Assembly: GCA_001939145.1 (NCBI GenBank) | Contig: LSRX01000845.1 | Location: forward strand, 167,234-231,233 | Length of the DNA stretch: 64,000 nucleotides | Reading direction: 5' to 3' | DNA from: Symbiodinium microadriaticum | Taxonomy: Eukaryota > Sar > Dinophyceae > Suessiales > Symbiodiniaceae | Shown here: positions 35,649-48,348 of the stretch, piece after piece | Numbering within the stretch: the first letter of the stretch is position 1 | Layout of the letters: every line of letters starts with the position of its first letter | The notes under the pieces: model-generated | Databases searched by the model: none | What the model was told of the DNA's origin: nothing | Seen by the model: only the letters and a program-made list of their open reading frames with translations | Position numbers and translations under genes: made by a program

Positions 35649-36661
35649 GCATGCCATGCACAGTTTGCTGGGCTCACAGACGGTGGAATGCGGACAACAA
35701 TGCCCTTCTCTCCACGGGAGAAGCTGCATCCCATTGACCTCAACTGTAAAGGCTTCTCGGCCTGACTTCGGACGGCACAAAACAGCGCAATCTGCTCATG
35801 CGGGTCTGAGGCTGCAAGCTCGGCCGCATCGGCCTGCCAGCTCAGGAAATCCGCATCCTACAGCTTGCAAACACGGAGCCGCACAGAGCCTGCACAGCAA
35901 TTGGATTCGGCGATGAGTTCTCAACCTACCAGCGAACAGCCCGAGGAGTGCAACTGACTTGGCACCCCTTTAATCCATTCGGCTTAAGCATCCCGCAACG
36001 AAGTTGCAGCCGCCAGGCTCGAATTGGTGCCTCCGCGCCAGGCCCAACAAAAGAAACGAGCTGAGCAGAGAGTCCATGCGAGTGAAGAATGTTGGTTTAG
36101 CGCGCAGAACCTCAAACGTGCTGGAGTCAGCCGCTTCCAAAAACTAGCGATTCTTTCGGCAGCTGAGACTGGGTCAGTGGCACCGGCTTGGCATTTCGCT
36201 CATGTCAATCCCCATGGTAACAGATGCTACCAACGGTTTAGCCGCATGGAGGCTGAGAGCACTGAGAGCTGATCCTGTACTTGACTCCAGCACAGTGGGG
36301 ATGCGACCAGCCTCGACACGCAGCTGAAACTTGTGGTAGCCCGTTAGCAGACCGTCATTTGACAAAATACCGGGTGCCATTCTCCAAGCTCCCGGCTACG
36401 ACCACTCTTCTTGATTGCATGGCACAAGCCTGCAGCAACCTCGGAGACTGCAGACGCTACAAAGCTTGCGGCTTCGTTCAGAGTCCTGGGCCCTAAACCT
36501 GTTTCCAAGAAGACTCGATGCGCGTGAGCCGAGCCCGCTTCACGGAGTGAACTGCCAGGACTCCCTGTCTGCGCGCTAGCCATCGCTAGCCGCTCGAACT
36601 GGTGCAGCGCAGAGTCGGCTGTCCACGGCTGTCCTGCCTTCCGAGGAGCGGCGTCCTGGAG
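35649..36661 (-). CDS. Unidentified gene, two well-bounded exons
   Basis: One exon (36661-36440, 74 codons) starts after a GCGAAG acceptor and ends before GTTGCT. It reads LQDAAPRKAGQPWTADSA, LHQFERLAMASAQTG and LNEAASFVASAVSE. A second (35761-35649) starts after GAAGTCAG and ends at a GTGTAC donor. It is cysteine-rich: EAFTVEVNGMQLLPWREG, HCCPHSTVCEPSKLCMAC. The cysteine spacing could bind zinc, but no named motif fits. Linking the two exons is inference. Confidence 0.4.
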
Positions 36662-38040
36662 CTTCGCCAAGGAGATCGGGAGAATCCGGTATTGGAAGCC
36701 TGCCTCTGGTCACCAGGCAGTGACGCAGTGATCTGACACCGCAGTACGACGCCTCCAGGATCACTTCCAAACTGACCTGGCGGCTTCCAAGCAGGCACAT
36801 TACAGCGTTCGACACTTCGCTCCACACATGAAGTAGATGCATACAACTTAGTTCTGGCAGACTGGACACGAAAAGCTGCGAAAGCTGATGCCGACACGCC
36901 TTTTTCGAGAAAACTGATACTCTGACTGATCTGCTTTACCTGGCTTGTGTGTTTCCGTTTCTCCGGGCGAAAAATCTTTTCGTTCCAGGGAACATTTGGC
37001 CGTGTTCTTCCCAAGATTAGCATGCAGATTGCAAAGGTCGGCCTTGGAGATAGGATGGGCCTTATAGGACCAAAGAAGAGCCATTGAACATGCAAAAAGG
37101 ATGTGGCTACAAAAACGATTTGCGCACATGGTGTCACTCGAAGACCTAGACCGAGACCGAATTAGGCACAAGAAAATCGCTCGTTCAGGTGTGGCTTGCG
37201 GTTCAATTTCAGAAAACCTCCATGGTCAGCCATGGTCATGTTGAGGGATTGCTCTACCTCTTTGTTTCTCCCTCCTGTGAGATCCTTCCGTCTGGATTTG
37301 AGCCTACCCGTAAGGAATTGATTGGGCGTGCTTGGGCTAATGCATCGACAGCTCCGGGGCTCCAACGCAGTCATCGAAGGAACGTGGAGCCGCATCCACA
37401 AGTTCGAATCTGAGCGGCCTTGGCCCATGTAACATATGCTCATCAAGAGGAATGCATTCCAGGGCAACAGCCCATCGCAGCCATCACTACCTGGCGAGGG
37501 ATTCACTTGCCGTTTTGCAGCAAATGCCCGTGAACAAAGCTCTCAGGATGAGGGCCTCGAAGTCGCCTTGCAAGTCCACCGTGTTGATTCGCAGCATTTC
37601 ACAACACGTGGAGGTTGCTGCATTGTCCCAGTCTCTGTACGTCTCCAGTTGCCAGCTGAGCCCCAGTCAACACAGCAAGACCAACATCCAGATTGGTGCA
37701 GTGGGCACCTAACCTGAGTGAAAGGAGATCTGCTCCGCTGAGCTGGTGACATAGAAACCTCCGTTTTCGGAATCCGGCGCGCCCTCTCGAAGAAGATGCC
37801 TCTCCTTCAGGTTCGCGGATGGCAGGCGCCGTGGGGCACAAGCGCGAAAGGGCTGAAAGCACTCGCTGGGCGCTGATTGAATGGGATACTGCACATGATG
37901 ATCACAGTCACAACGTGCTTGCGCAATTTGGGCCTGTGGACAAGCTTACAACGAAGTGTAATGATCGGACCTCCGGTGGTTTAGCGCCACAAGGACCGCA
38001 AACCACTGCTAGCTCGGAAAGCCGGTTGCTTCACCACCAC
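36662..38040. other. No confidently supported gene
   Basis: Competing minus frames at 36576-37137, 37162-37506 and 37599-37862. One at about 37440-37320 (PLRFELVDAAPRSFDD) looks coding. No domain or exon chain could be established. Confidence 0.35.
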
Positions 38041-38074
38041 CATGACTACTACCCTACTACTGCCGTTGACCCTG

Positions 38075-38115
<41 letters not shown>

Positions 38116-38188
38116 ACTAGTACTACTAGTACTACTAGTACTACTAGTACTACTAGTACTACTAGTACTACTACTAGTACTACTACTA
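38041..38188. repeat. CTG tract followed by ACTAGTACT nonamer tract
   Basis: About fourteen CTG units (to about 38115), then repeats of ACTAGT/ACT. The latter contain the palindrome ACTAGT. The tract runs directly into an N at 38189. Confidence 0.9.
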
Positions 38189-38190
38189 NA

Positions 38191-39910
38191 TTACATTACA
38201 TTACATTACATTACATTACATTACATTACATTACATTACATTACATTACATTACATTACATTACATTACATTACATTACATTACATTACATTACATTACA
38301 TTACATTACATTACATTACATTACATTACATTACATTACATTACATTACATTACATTACATTACATTACATTACATTACATTACATTACATTACATTACA
38401 TTACATTACATTACATTACATTACATTACATTACATTACATTACATTACATTACATTACATTACATTACATTACATTACATTACATTACATTACATTACA
38501 TTACATTACATTACATTACATTACATTACATTACATTACATTACATTACATTACATTACATTACATTACATTACATTACATTACATTACATTACATTACA
38601 TTACATTACATTACATTACATTACATTACATTACATTACATTACATTACATTACATTACATTACATTACATTACATTACATTACATTACATTACATTACA
38701 TTACATTACATTACATTACATTACATTACATTACATTACATTACATTACATTACATTACATTACATTACATTACATTACATTACATTACATTACATTACA
38801 TTACATTACATTACATTACATTACATTACATTACATTACATTACATTACATTACATTACATTACATTACATTACATTACATTACATTACATTACATTACA
38901 TTACATTACATTACATTACATTACATTACATTACATTACATTACATTACATTACATTACATTACATTACATTACATTACATTACATTACATTACATTACA
39001 TTACATTACATTACATTACATTACATTACATTACATTACATTACATTACATTACATTACATTACATTACATTACATTACATTACATTACATTACATTACA
39101 TTACATTACATTACATTACATTACATTACATTACATTACATTACATTACATTACATTACATTACATTACATTACATTACATTACATTACATTACATTACA
39201 TTACATTACATTACATTACATTACATTACATTACATTACATTACATTACATTACATTACATTACATTACATTACATTACATTACATTACATTACATTACA
39301 TTACATTACATTACATTACATTACATTACATTACATTACATTACATTACATTACATTACATTACATTACATTACATTACATTACATTACATTACATTACA
39401 TTACATTACATTACATTACATTACATTACATTACATTACATTACATTACATTACATTACATTACATTACATTACATTACATTACATTACATTACATTACA
39501 TTACATTACATTACATTACATTACATTACATTACATTACATTACATTACATTACATTACATTACATTACATTACATTACATTACATTACATTACATTACA
39601 TTACATTACATTACATTACATTACATTACATTACATTACATTACATTACATTACATTACATTACATTACATTACATTACATTACATTACATTACATTACA
39701 TTACATTACATTACATTACATTACATTACATTACATTACATTACATTACATTACATTACATTACATTACATTACATTACATTACATTACATTACATTACA
39801 TTACATTACATTACATTACATTACATTACATTACATTACATTACATTACATTACATTACATTACATTACATTACATTACATTACATTACATTACATTACA
39901 TTACATTACA
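38191..39910. repeat. 1,720-bp perfect TTACA pentanucleotide array (344 copies)
   Basis: Every base from 38191 to 39910 fits TTACA with no mismatch. TTACA lacks stops in all forward frames, which creates spurious 600-700 codon frames repeating LHYIT. The ambiguous base at 38189 marks the left edge as an assembly-limited junction, so the true length is uncertain. Confidence 0.97.
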
Positions 39911-40072
39911 TACATACATACATACATTTTTAGCACTCGCTCTCGACGCATCAGGCGAGGTGTAGGGAAACCATACATTTTTTAGCACATACATACATAC
40001 ATACATACATACATACATACTTACATGCATGCATGCATGCATGCATACATACATACATAAATACATCAATAC
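39911..40072. repeat. TACA/CATA and GCAT tetranucleotide blocks
   Basis: Four CATA units follow the TTACA array. A short unique piece (39928-39986) is flanked on both sides by CATACATTTT..AGCAC, a direct repeat. CATA and GCAT runs continue to 40072. Confidence 0.9.
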
Positions 40073-40479
40073 ATGCATGACAACTCATGTCGGAACAAGT
40101 TATCGACGGTTCTCCCGCGTCCTGCCAAAATGCAACATCGACATTGCTTCGTTCGTCAACCATGATATCGAAGGCCTCTGCACAGAGAGTCTTCTCGAGT
40201 CAGATGTTCGATTGCTACGCCGCGGGATCTTGATGCTGATCCGCCCTTCTCAATTTTATACACGTTGCCGAGTCACTCCGTCTGCTGAGACTATAGCCAG
40301 CCACCAATTCGAACCAAACCAAGCGGCACAACAAGCGATTGCAGAAGAGTTGGCATGCATAGTTTTGCAAGCCTGACCGGCTCCGACTCCAGATGGAAGC
40401 CACGCCTGCTGTCGGACCTGCGAGGGAGAACTTGAAGGTCTGTTGCTGCACACAGGCGAAGTGCATTCCAGCCCCCACT

Positions 40480-43400
40480 CTGGCTTAATTGTTTGCATGC
40501 ATGTGATGCTTCCTCGTACCAGTCGTGATGAACTCGGCATATCTCCACCTGCCCGAAGTATTCCTGGCAGGGTCCAGTGGCAAAGTTCCACTTCACTTGG
40601 GCATTGCAGCGTGTTGCATCACATGCAACGAGCCTTGACATCCTCGAAAGCCATCCAGAAGATGGACATCGGATCATCCATGAGGACGCCTTCAACATAC
40701 GAAGCTGCGACCAAGGATTTTTGCGTGGTGGGTGCTTACAGAATATACAGACCTTGTTTAATAGTATAAATCGTCGTGCTTGTGTGGTTCGGCTCTGATT
40801 GCTCTTCCTTTCTTGAACCCGTTCTCAGGCCGAAGCCTAGACTCCTAGACTCACGAAGGTGCATGTACTTCCCACAGTTTGCCTGAGCTGTTGATGACAC
40901 CTAGCTGCTTCTGGAGCTCGGGAGTCCATCCACTCCAGTCCTGCAAAGAATTTGCAGGGGCCATTACTGACGAGACCCTGCTGGAAAACCCGGCGGCATG
41001 TCAAAGTTGGCAGCTCGACGGGGTGCGGGACCCAAGTAGCATGCGCAGCCCAGCCAACTCTCATACGCATTGTCTGAAACACATACCGCGCAGCGGGAAA
41101 GTTAGTCAAACGCCATATATCAGGCTTTGCCACTAGGGGTGCTAATCTATGGCCTCGCCTCACTACATGTGATTGGCAGATGCAGGCAACAACAGAGACA
41201 TCGGAAGGCAACCGTCGACGGTCCTTGCCCCACTTCCCTTTCCAGGTGCGGGGCGCGTTTTGTCCCCATGGGTTCCTGATCCTGGGAAAAGCATGCAGTT
41301 CGGTCGCGGTGCGATGTGCGTCATCAGAATGAAAATCCAGACGGTCTCTCTTCGTCGCTTTTTCGGATCGGGCTTGGGAGGATCGAAACCACAATTGGGT
41401 TCGGCTTTGGGCACAAGGCTGCATGGGAAGTGGGTCTCTCGGATGGATCGGTATCGCGCGCCCCCTTGTGCAAGTGAAAAACAAGGACGGAGTGTTCGTA
41501 TCCACGTGCACTGCTTTCCTCAGGGACAGGCTGGGATGCAGAAGTGAACCTCGCGCCTGGCCTCTTCTCATCCCCCCCGTCCAGGGGAACGCACTGCAGG
41601 GTAAATTATGTGGGTTCATGTGGAATCTGTGCAGTAGGCCTCCAAACACAGACAGTAAGGCTCTCTGCTCAAACTGCACAGTGAATACGTACGTCAATGT
41701 ATGTATCGATGCATGTAAGTATGTTGCCATATGAGCACTGTCGGGCTCGTGTCTTCGTTGGCGGGTCCTTACCGACCTCAAGTCGCACAAGGCCCTCCTT
41801 CCAAATCTGCAGCCTGTCCGTTTCGCTGATCTTTTCCGAGAGACCCGGTTCCTGTGGTCACGAGGGGTTTCTGCTGCCGTTTGTCTCCGCTGATTGCCTG
41901 TTCAGGACTTGATGGGATCAGACTTGCGCAATGCAGCCCCAGGAAGGATGGACTTATTGCTCTCTTACCAACTTTCAAACCCCGGCTTCCGCCCTGTTTC
42001 ACACTGTAATTAGTGCATGCTAGGCTGCATCCGGTCCGGAATCAGTGCCCACGAAAGCGAAGCGAATGTATGTATGTATGTATGTATGTATGCATGCATG
42101 CATGCATGCATGCATGCATGCATGGATGCATGTATGCAACGTACGTACATATGTATGTATGTAGCGGGGGTAGGTAGGTAGGTAGGTAGGTAGGTAGGTA
42201 GGTAGGTAGGTCGGTAGGTCGGTCGGTCGGTCGGTCGGTCGGTAGGTAGGCAGGCAGGCAGGCAGGCAGGCAGGTAGGTCGGTCGGTCGGTCGGTCGGTA
42301 GGTCGGTGGGTCGGTGGGTCGATAGGTTGAGGTTGGTAGGTAGTAGGTAGGTAGGCAGGTAGGCAGGTAGGAAGGTAGGTCGGTCGGTGGGGCGGTCGGC
42401 AAGTAGACAGGTGGGCAGATGTAGGCAGGCACGCGTTTGTGTGTGCATGCATGCAGGCAGGAATGAATACATACGTGCGCACGTACATGCACCTACAATA
42501 CATTGAAAACACTGTGCCGTGGAAAGCTTATCAAAGCGGACCTAAGCACACGGCTTGGGTCTGGGCAGGTACACGAAATTCTAAAGACAAACGCTGTTGG
42601 GGGCAGACTTCGGTCAGCAGAAGTTTTGCCATGGCCTGGCTTTGGGCAGGTAAACGGCTCGCAAAGGCGAGGACACGGCTCGGCAGGTACACAGGCTCGG
42701 GTATCGTAACAGCGATCACAGGCTTGGCCTGCGGCAGGTACGGTTAGTTACAGCGAGGACACGGCCTGGCCCCGAAACACGGCTCAGATCCTTACTTCAG
42801 GGACTTCCATTGAAGCACGAGGCCAAGGCGGAGCGGCCGGGCAGGTGGGTGTGGGGGCGGGACGGGTGGTGGCGGGCTGGAGCCTTCCACCAACTGGGGA
42901 CGGAGGGAGGTCCCGTTACAGACTGAACCCCACCCTCTCAGTCAATGATAATCATTCTATGGGGTTTCACGGTTTCACTTGCAAGCCAGTCTGTCTTGTT
43001 CTTGCTCCATGCATGGGTCTCGGTCACTCTTGTCTACAGTTCTTACATCGCAGATCCACTCTGCATGACGAGGCCACAGCTTGACCAATCGGGCAGTCTC
43101 GCCATCAACGGTGACCTCACCAGGCACGCCAGAGTGGACGCAAGTCATCCGACAGCCTAGGCTGGGCCTGGCCTCTGCGAAGTCCAAGATTCCGTATGCA
43201 TGGGGCGCCTGGTTCACCGGCTTACCCAGCTTTGGCTGACTGCGGCATCAGCAACATGAACTCAGCAGCAGGTGTTGCCACACTTGAGGCACACCTGCAC
43301 AGATTCCTTCGGATACTAGTACAACACCAATCAATAAATAAATGTTCGAACGAGGGGGATAAGCAAAAACGAAAGCACGTGACACGATGATCGTCATCAT

Positions 43401-44196
43401 TGCGTAAATTAGAACCTGAACATAAAGCCTTTCCAGCACCATGCCTGGAGCCCCATCTCCTCAACGATGTGAGTCCTGGACTTCTCACAGCCTGCAACCA
43501 CTTTCACGAACCGGCGGTTGCTCAATTTGCTGTGCCGCTTTCGTCAAGTTTGAAGTTGGGACACAAACATGAGACGACTGCATGTCCATAACGGATGCTA
43601 CAGCATGCTCCGCTGCGAGGCATGCTGCGCGACAGTGATTTCTGTGATATTACCTGTGCAAGGCTGTCTGACGGCAAGGTGCAACTTAGCACGACTTGCT
43701 CTGTCGAACCTACCCGTACCAAAATGCCAGGCAAAGGCTGGAAGGCGCAGGGCCCGACAGGACTGGAGTGCGCAGCTGACGCCAAACCTAAAGATCTTGT
43801 CCCAAAATGCCCCAAAATCGTCAGTCGACATGAATTGAAAGATCAGGCTGCTGCCAGTGTGTAGCAGCGCAACGCTGGAAGTTGCCTACCTGGCTGAAAG
43901 ATCGGAGCCTTCTTCGGAGCAACCTGCGCCCAGCAAGTAGCCAGCTTCCTTCACGAACACCGCCAACGTGCTTCGCATGAAACTGCTAAAATTGCATGTC
44001 TGCAATGTCCCTGAGGGCACAAATCATGTCGCGGGACGCGTCATGTTGCCTAAGGATCACATGTCTGGCGTCTTGGGCGTGTTGGCAGCGAGCGTCCGAG
44101 CCTGGCAAGAAAGCAGTTTTGACCAGATGAGGTCATCATCCTCGTCATCGTCAGTGTCATCGCCTAGGAAGCTTGCGGACAGTGCAGCGCTCGAAT
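40480..44196 (-). CDS. Calpain-like cysteine protease gene, His and Asn subdomain exons; Cys exon not seen
   Basis: Calpains are Ca2+-regulated intracellular proteases. Exons join in phase: about 44196-44060 (FLGDDTDDDEDDDLIWSK); 43982-43890 (FVKEAGYLLGAGCSEEG); 43239-43081 (KPVNQAPHAYGILDFAE ... VDGETARLVK) with the catalytic His in PHAYG; 41281-41224 (IRNPWGQNAPRTWKGKWGK) with the catalytic Asn in RNPWG; 40940-40883 (DWSGWTPELQKQLGV); 40704-40634 (DDPMSIFWMAFEDVK); and from 40563 (EYFGQVEICRVHHDWYEE). The joined segments RLVK-IRNPWG and FWMAFEDVK-EYFGQVEIC match the family exactly. Donors at 43080, 40882 and 40633 are GC, at 41223 GA and at 43889 GT. The intron 43080-41282 holds a tetranucleotide array. 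No GDCW-type cysteine segment lies between 44196 and the stop of the NmrA-like gene at 44542. The protein may therefore be inactive, truncated or misassembled. Exons 3' of about 40490 (domain III) are unresolved. Confidence 0.75.
42065..42455. repeat. Tetranucleotide array with sub-blocks TATG, CATG, GGTA, GGTC, GGCA
   Basis: TATG and GCAT units (42065-42126) are followed by blocks of GGTA, GGTC, GGTA, GGCA and GGTC to about 42420. Each block is homogeneous and differs from the next by one base. It sits inside the long calpain intron and opens Pro/Thr/Tyr-rich minus frames that are not genes. Confidence 0.93.
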
Positions 44197-44541
44197 CTGT
44201 GGCGGCTGCAGGCTGTTCCTCACTTCACTCACCTCTCACCTCTTCTGTGGGTTCAGCACTCTCTTAGCTGCGGCCCTCTGCCTTGAGTTTTGTTCGGCTG
44301 CTACGCAAGGCCGCTAGTCGGCCGCAGTTATGACATTGCATTCGCAGAGCTTGGGAGCGTCGCAGACAGAGCGGAAGATTGCCTTTCTTTGGGCATCTCC
44401 GCATCTCTAAGCAAGTGTTTGCAGTTTCTATGCCCGTCTTTCAGGAGAAATGGCACCGTATGCACCGTGGTACGGTGCCACGTGTGAGAGACAAGCTCAA
44501 GTTCAAGAGCATACGCGTCATGCGATTCATCAGCCGGTCGG

Positions 44542-46590
44542 CTAGCTGCCTCCTTGGTCAGCTGAAACGGGGGCGGCACTGAACGGAGTCAAGCCGGCCT
44601 TGTTCTGTCTCAGCCACATTGTTAAACCCTGCATCTGCGGGTGCAACTCCCTCGACTTTGCCGGGTTTCTGCGATGCATGCACGAATCATTGTAGTAACG
44701 GCAGTATTGGAAAGCATTAAACCAGTAGTCAGCTGCAAGGACACCGCTGCTGCTGAATTCGTCCTGGTCAACACACTTGAAACGAACCTCGGTCCCCAAA
44801 GAGCTTGAAAGGTGGTCCGCTATCTCAGGACCAGTCAGAAGTTCGCCACAAGCTGGAACATGGTGTCCGACAAGCTCAGAGTTTTGAAAGATGTGATATG
44901 CAACAAGGCCTATGTCCGCTGCAGCGATCAGGGGCAGTGCCCTGGTCTTCATTGGAAGCATGAATGTTGCATCGCCAGGGCCGCCAGAGCACAGCTTGGG
45001 ACCCATGGCAAAAGTGATCAAATTCTCGAAATAGAATGCAGGCGTGAGGAATGTCGTCGGAATCTGAAGGCTCTGGAAAAAAGCATCGCCCCGGCCCTTG
45101 CCGTCGAAGAGTGGTACCTGAGCATCGTCGGCTGGCAAGCCTACCCAGACTTAGTCAACATGGCAGGACAAAGGCGCAGGAGACAGCTCGATGTTGCAGA
45201 TCCAATGTCTACTGCCAAGTATCTCGGAACCTTGCTCCGACCAACCTACATACAATCGCATGCAGCATCGAGCCTTTCGTGAGTACGAACGGCAGTGTAA
45301 TGAAATTAATGACATGGGCTTACAGTGACTGAAAACTGAAGAGGCCACTCAAATACATCAACATCAACCGATTCTTGACTCAGACATTATGGCTTGCATA
45401 GGACATTGTCTACACCTCATTGTCATTGAACGAGGTGAGCATAGAGTTTCTGGTTTCACGCTTCTGGGTGGGCACGACTCCTTCGCTCGAACAAGCTTAA
45501 TTTGTGCGTACTTTTCTTGCTACATGATCGCAAGTGTAGCTGGGATGGGATTGGGTGGGCCTGCCTCGACCGGATGCACAAAATGCCACAAGCTCATAGG
45601 ACAAACGACGTCACGCGGCCGTGATCCCAAATTGCAGTGTGCCGCAGCTGGACGATTGAAATACTGTTTGAAGGTCCATTTCAAGTAGTGCTCATGGCTT
45701 GAAGGTGGTTCTTGTTAGACTCTATTAGACTCTATCTGGAACTCAAACGGCAAGACGGCATGATGCTACAACCAGGATCAGTTCAAGCTCGAACTGTGAC
45801 GAGCCAGACAATCAGAAACCAGGCAGAGATGCCAAAACTAAGCATGATTTGCTTGGACAAAAGCTGAAATCATTCTGAATCCCCGGAAAAGGCCGGCTGC
45901 CACAGACTTCTTCTGGATCCGCGGTATGCGATAGTCATGCGGCGGCACGATGCCATTGGTGTCTTCCGCGGTGGACCAGATCACATGGCAAACCTAAGCT
46001 ACTGTCAGCGTGCACCTTGTTCCGCTAAAGGGACTTCGCATTAGCAGATTCCGAACCCACCTTTCACCGATTATCGAAGCGACAACCCGACAGCTGGCGC
46101 TCCCATCACGGCTAGCCTGTTTCAGCCAGCATGCACCGAAAGGGAACGAAAGCAAGTCGGGCCGTGTGCAATCGGAGGGCCTGTGTCTCGGCAGCAGCCT
46201 CTGCGTAGATCTTTGCATGGGCACATTCTTTCTCAGGAGAGAAATGGTCCCAGAAGAAAGTGATGCAAAAGGCGCCGTACGCTCCTTTCATTGCTTCCTT
46301 GACCTGTTCCTTGTCGTCAATGTTGCACTGCACAACTTCCGCGCCCAAGTCCGCCAAAGCCAGGGATGCCTTGGAGAGCGCGTCTCTGGTGACGGCACGA
46401 ACCGCAAAGGCCCTGCCAGGATCCTGCCTCAGGTTGCAGCACCTACTCGATACAACCCTTGGCTTGCAGGCATTCACAAATCACGGAGCTGTCAAAACTT
46501 CCAAGTCCGCGGGGCAGGATAGCACGTACCAGGGCACCACCCTGTGCACCAGTTGCACCAAACACCGTGATGATCTTCAAGTTCCTTACT
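44542..46590 (-). CDS. NmrA-like NAD(P)-binding protein, copy A
   Basis: NmrA/HSCARG-like proteins have a Rossmann fold and act as NAD(P)H sensors or atypical short-chain reductases. The first visible exon (about 46580-46530) reads KIITVFGATGAQGGAL, the GxxGxxG dinucleotide loop. Exon 46423-46181 (81 codons) reads DPGRAFAVRAVTRDAL ... AYGAFCITFFWDHFSPEK. Exon 45993-45904 (30 codons) reads VCHVIWSTAEDT. Exon 45117-44542 reads VPLFDGKGRGDAFFQS ... FYFENLITFAMGP and runs 191 residues to a stop. Junction phases agree and family spacing is kept, for instance 17 residues between EKE and HVIWST. The donor at 46180 is GC; at 45903 it is GT. The start codon exon and the first donor are uncertain (GTACGT at 46529 is a candidate). 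Total about 325 residues, near family length. Same strand and about 200 bp from copy B. Confidence 0.8.
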
Positions 46591-46776
46591 TGCACAGAAC
46601 ACCAACTACGTTGGTTCCTTCGACAGAAGTGTGCCGCACCTCTCCGAGCGTCGCAAAATCGGGTTCCGCTCAACTCAGCTTCAAATGGCAAGAACTTCCC
46701 AATGAAACAACCCCGAAAGCAGCTCCCGGACACCGACTGAATCCTTTCAGAACAGACGGAACAGACGGAACGCAGA

Positions 46777-47971
46777 TCAGGTGTCTCTACAAGAGCCGGG
46801 AGCGTAGAGCTGGGATGGGGCTCTTCTAAATCCTGAGCCCTTCACTCCTGGACCACCGACCCCTGCCCACTGCACTTGTGGCTTAAAGCCTGGGCCTAGG
46901 CTCCGCTGCAAAGCCTGGACATGGTCCCTTCCAGAGGAAAACCAGGCATGCAAAGGTCTTGCTGCAGCCACCAGCTCCTGTGTTCTTGAGATGCTGCGGA
47001 TCTTGCAGGCTTCCTCGTTGCAGTCCTTGAAGTATTGAAACCTCACATGTAGATGAGCGTCTTCTGTAAGTAAGCATCATGACCACGGGGTTTATCCGAA
47101 CGAGTGCTCAGGGGCAATCTAGCTCCCCGAACACTCAGATGACTCTATTTATATATCCTTAGGCATGAGACCGCCAAACTCTCCAGGGTCTGAACCCAAA
47201 ATCCCAAACCCTGAGCCAGGCAGACCGTCGTACAAGTTCTGGGCTGCTTTTCTGCATCCAGTCAGTCAAGTTGCATTAATCCTAGGGCCTCGGACTTGGA
47301 AGCATGCATTTTGCGGAATTCGGCTGGAGGCAAATATCTGAAGGCCACCTCTTCTCCCAAGTGTTTGGAAAACACTCCTGCGATCTGCGATCCAGTAAGC
47401 AGATCTCCACACACAGGCACATATTTCCTGAGCATGTCCTTCCCCTTGCGAAAAATCTGTCGGGCACACTCAGCGACGTCCTCTGCAGACACCAAGGGCA
47501 CTGGCTGATCGCGGCTGATCGGCAGCTCGACGAAAAGTTGTCCGTTCGGCGCTCGGCGCGGTAAGAAGCCAAGGGCTTCAAAGTCCAAAAAACTTTCATA
47601 GAAGAAAGACGGTATGAGAAAAGTTGTTGGAACTTCTGCTTCATTGAAGTAGTGATCACTTCGGCCCCTGCCGTCGAATAGAGGCACTCTGCATCGTGAC
47701 TTGTCCAGGGGCAAGGTTTCTGAGTCGTCCGGAATTATAGCGCATGTGTCTTCCTCGATAGTCTGGCACTGTTTGTTGCGATGAGGTTGCAAAGAACAAA
47801 CTTGAAAAGAACAGGCTTCCAAGTTGAGGTGTAAGGCGCGAAAGTGGACCAAATGACATGCTCAAGATTAGCTGCCTTCGCAGCAGCAGCAAATCTTTTT
47901 GCAGCCAGCTGAGTTCCACGTGCAGAACAGCTGAACGGATTCAAGGTACAGTAGGCTCCATGTGCACCTTC
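46777..47971 (-). CDS. NmrA-like protein, copy B (N-terminal half not seen)
   Basis: A paralogue of copy A. Exon 47971-47840 reads EGAHGAYCTLNPFSCSA ... KAANLEHVIWSTF. Exon 47753-47275 reads EDTCAIIPDDSETLPL ... VPLFDGRGRSDHYFNEA ... FLIPSFFYESFLDF. Exon 47041-46777 reads FQYFKDCNEEACKIRS and stops at 46777. Exon joins are in phase with donors GC at 47839 and GC at 47274; the second join restores the family's 'MFQYF' segment. The GxxGxxG exon was not found before the trinucleotide tract at 48245, so the gene is either incomplete or has a distant first exon. Divergence from copy A is large, so the duplication is not recent. Confidence 0.72.
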
Positions 47972-48309
47972 CTCAGCTCCACCGATCCACACTGCGAAAC
48001 ATGTTATGGACTGAAGTTTCAGCAAACCTTTCCACAGCTGAGTCACAAGGATTTCGGCGAGTCCCTTCACATCATTCGTGTGCTCAAAGACCTCCATGGA
48101 TCTGTAGGACAGAGATGCCATGTAAAATGGCAAGATCGCAAGACTCTGACTTGAGGGCCGGAGGCATGGAGAACGAAAGCCCGACGGCGCGTTTATCCGG
48201 TAGATGTTTTTTGGGCAGGTCAGCAGCCTTTTATCTGCGCGAGGATGGTAGTAGTCGTCGTCGTCGTAGCGGTAGCGGTAGCCGTAGGGGTAACGGTAGC
48301 AGTAGCCGT

Positions 48310-48348
<39 letters not shown>

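Noticed and set aside
37819..39985. Two 647-704 codon plus-strand frames repeating LHYIT
   Set aside because: They are produced by the stop-free TTACA array and run through an N; no coding flank.
42010..42512. Minus frames rich in Pro, Thr, Tyr, Leu and Cys of 150-160 codons
   Set aside because: Three overlapping frames of the same tetranucleotide array; they lie in the calpain intron.
43522..43815. 97-codon minus frame (GLASAAHSSPVG) as a calpain exon
   Set aside because: The flanking exons at 43982-43890 and 43239-43081 join in phase without it and match the family across the junction; it is more likely intronic.
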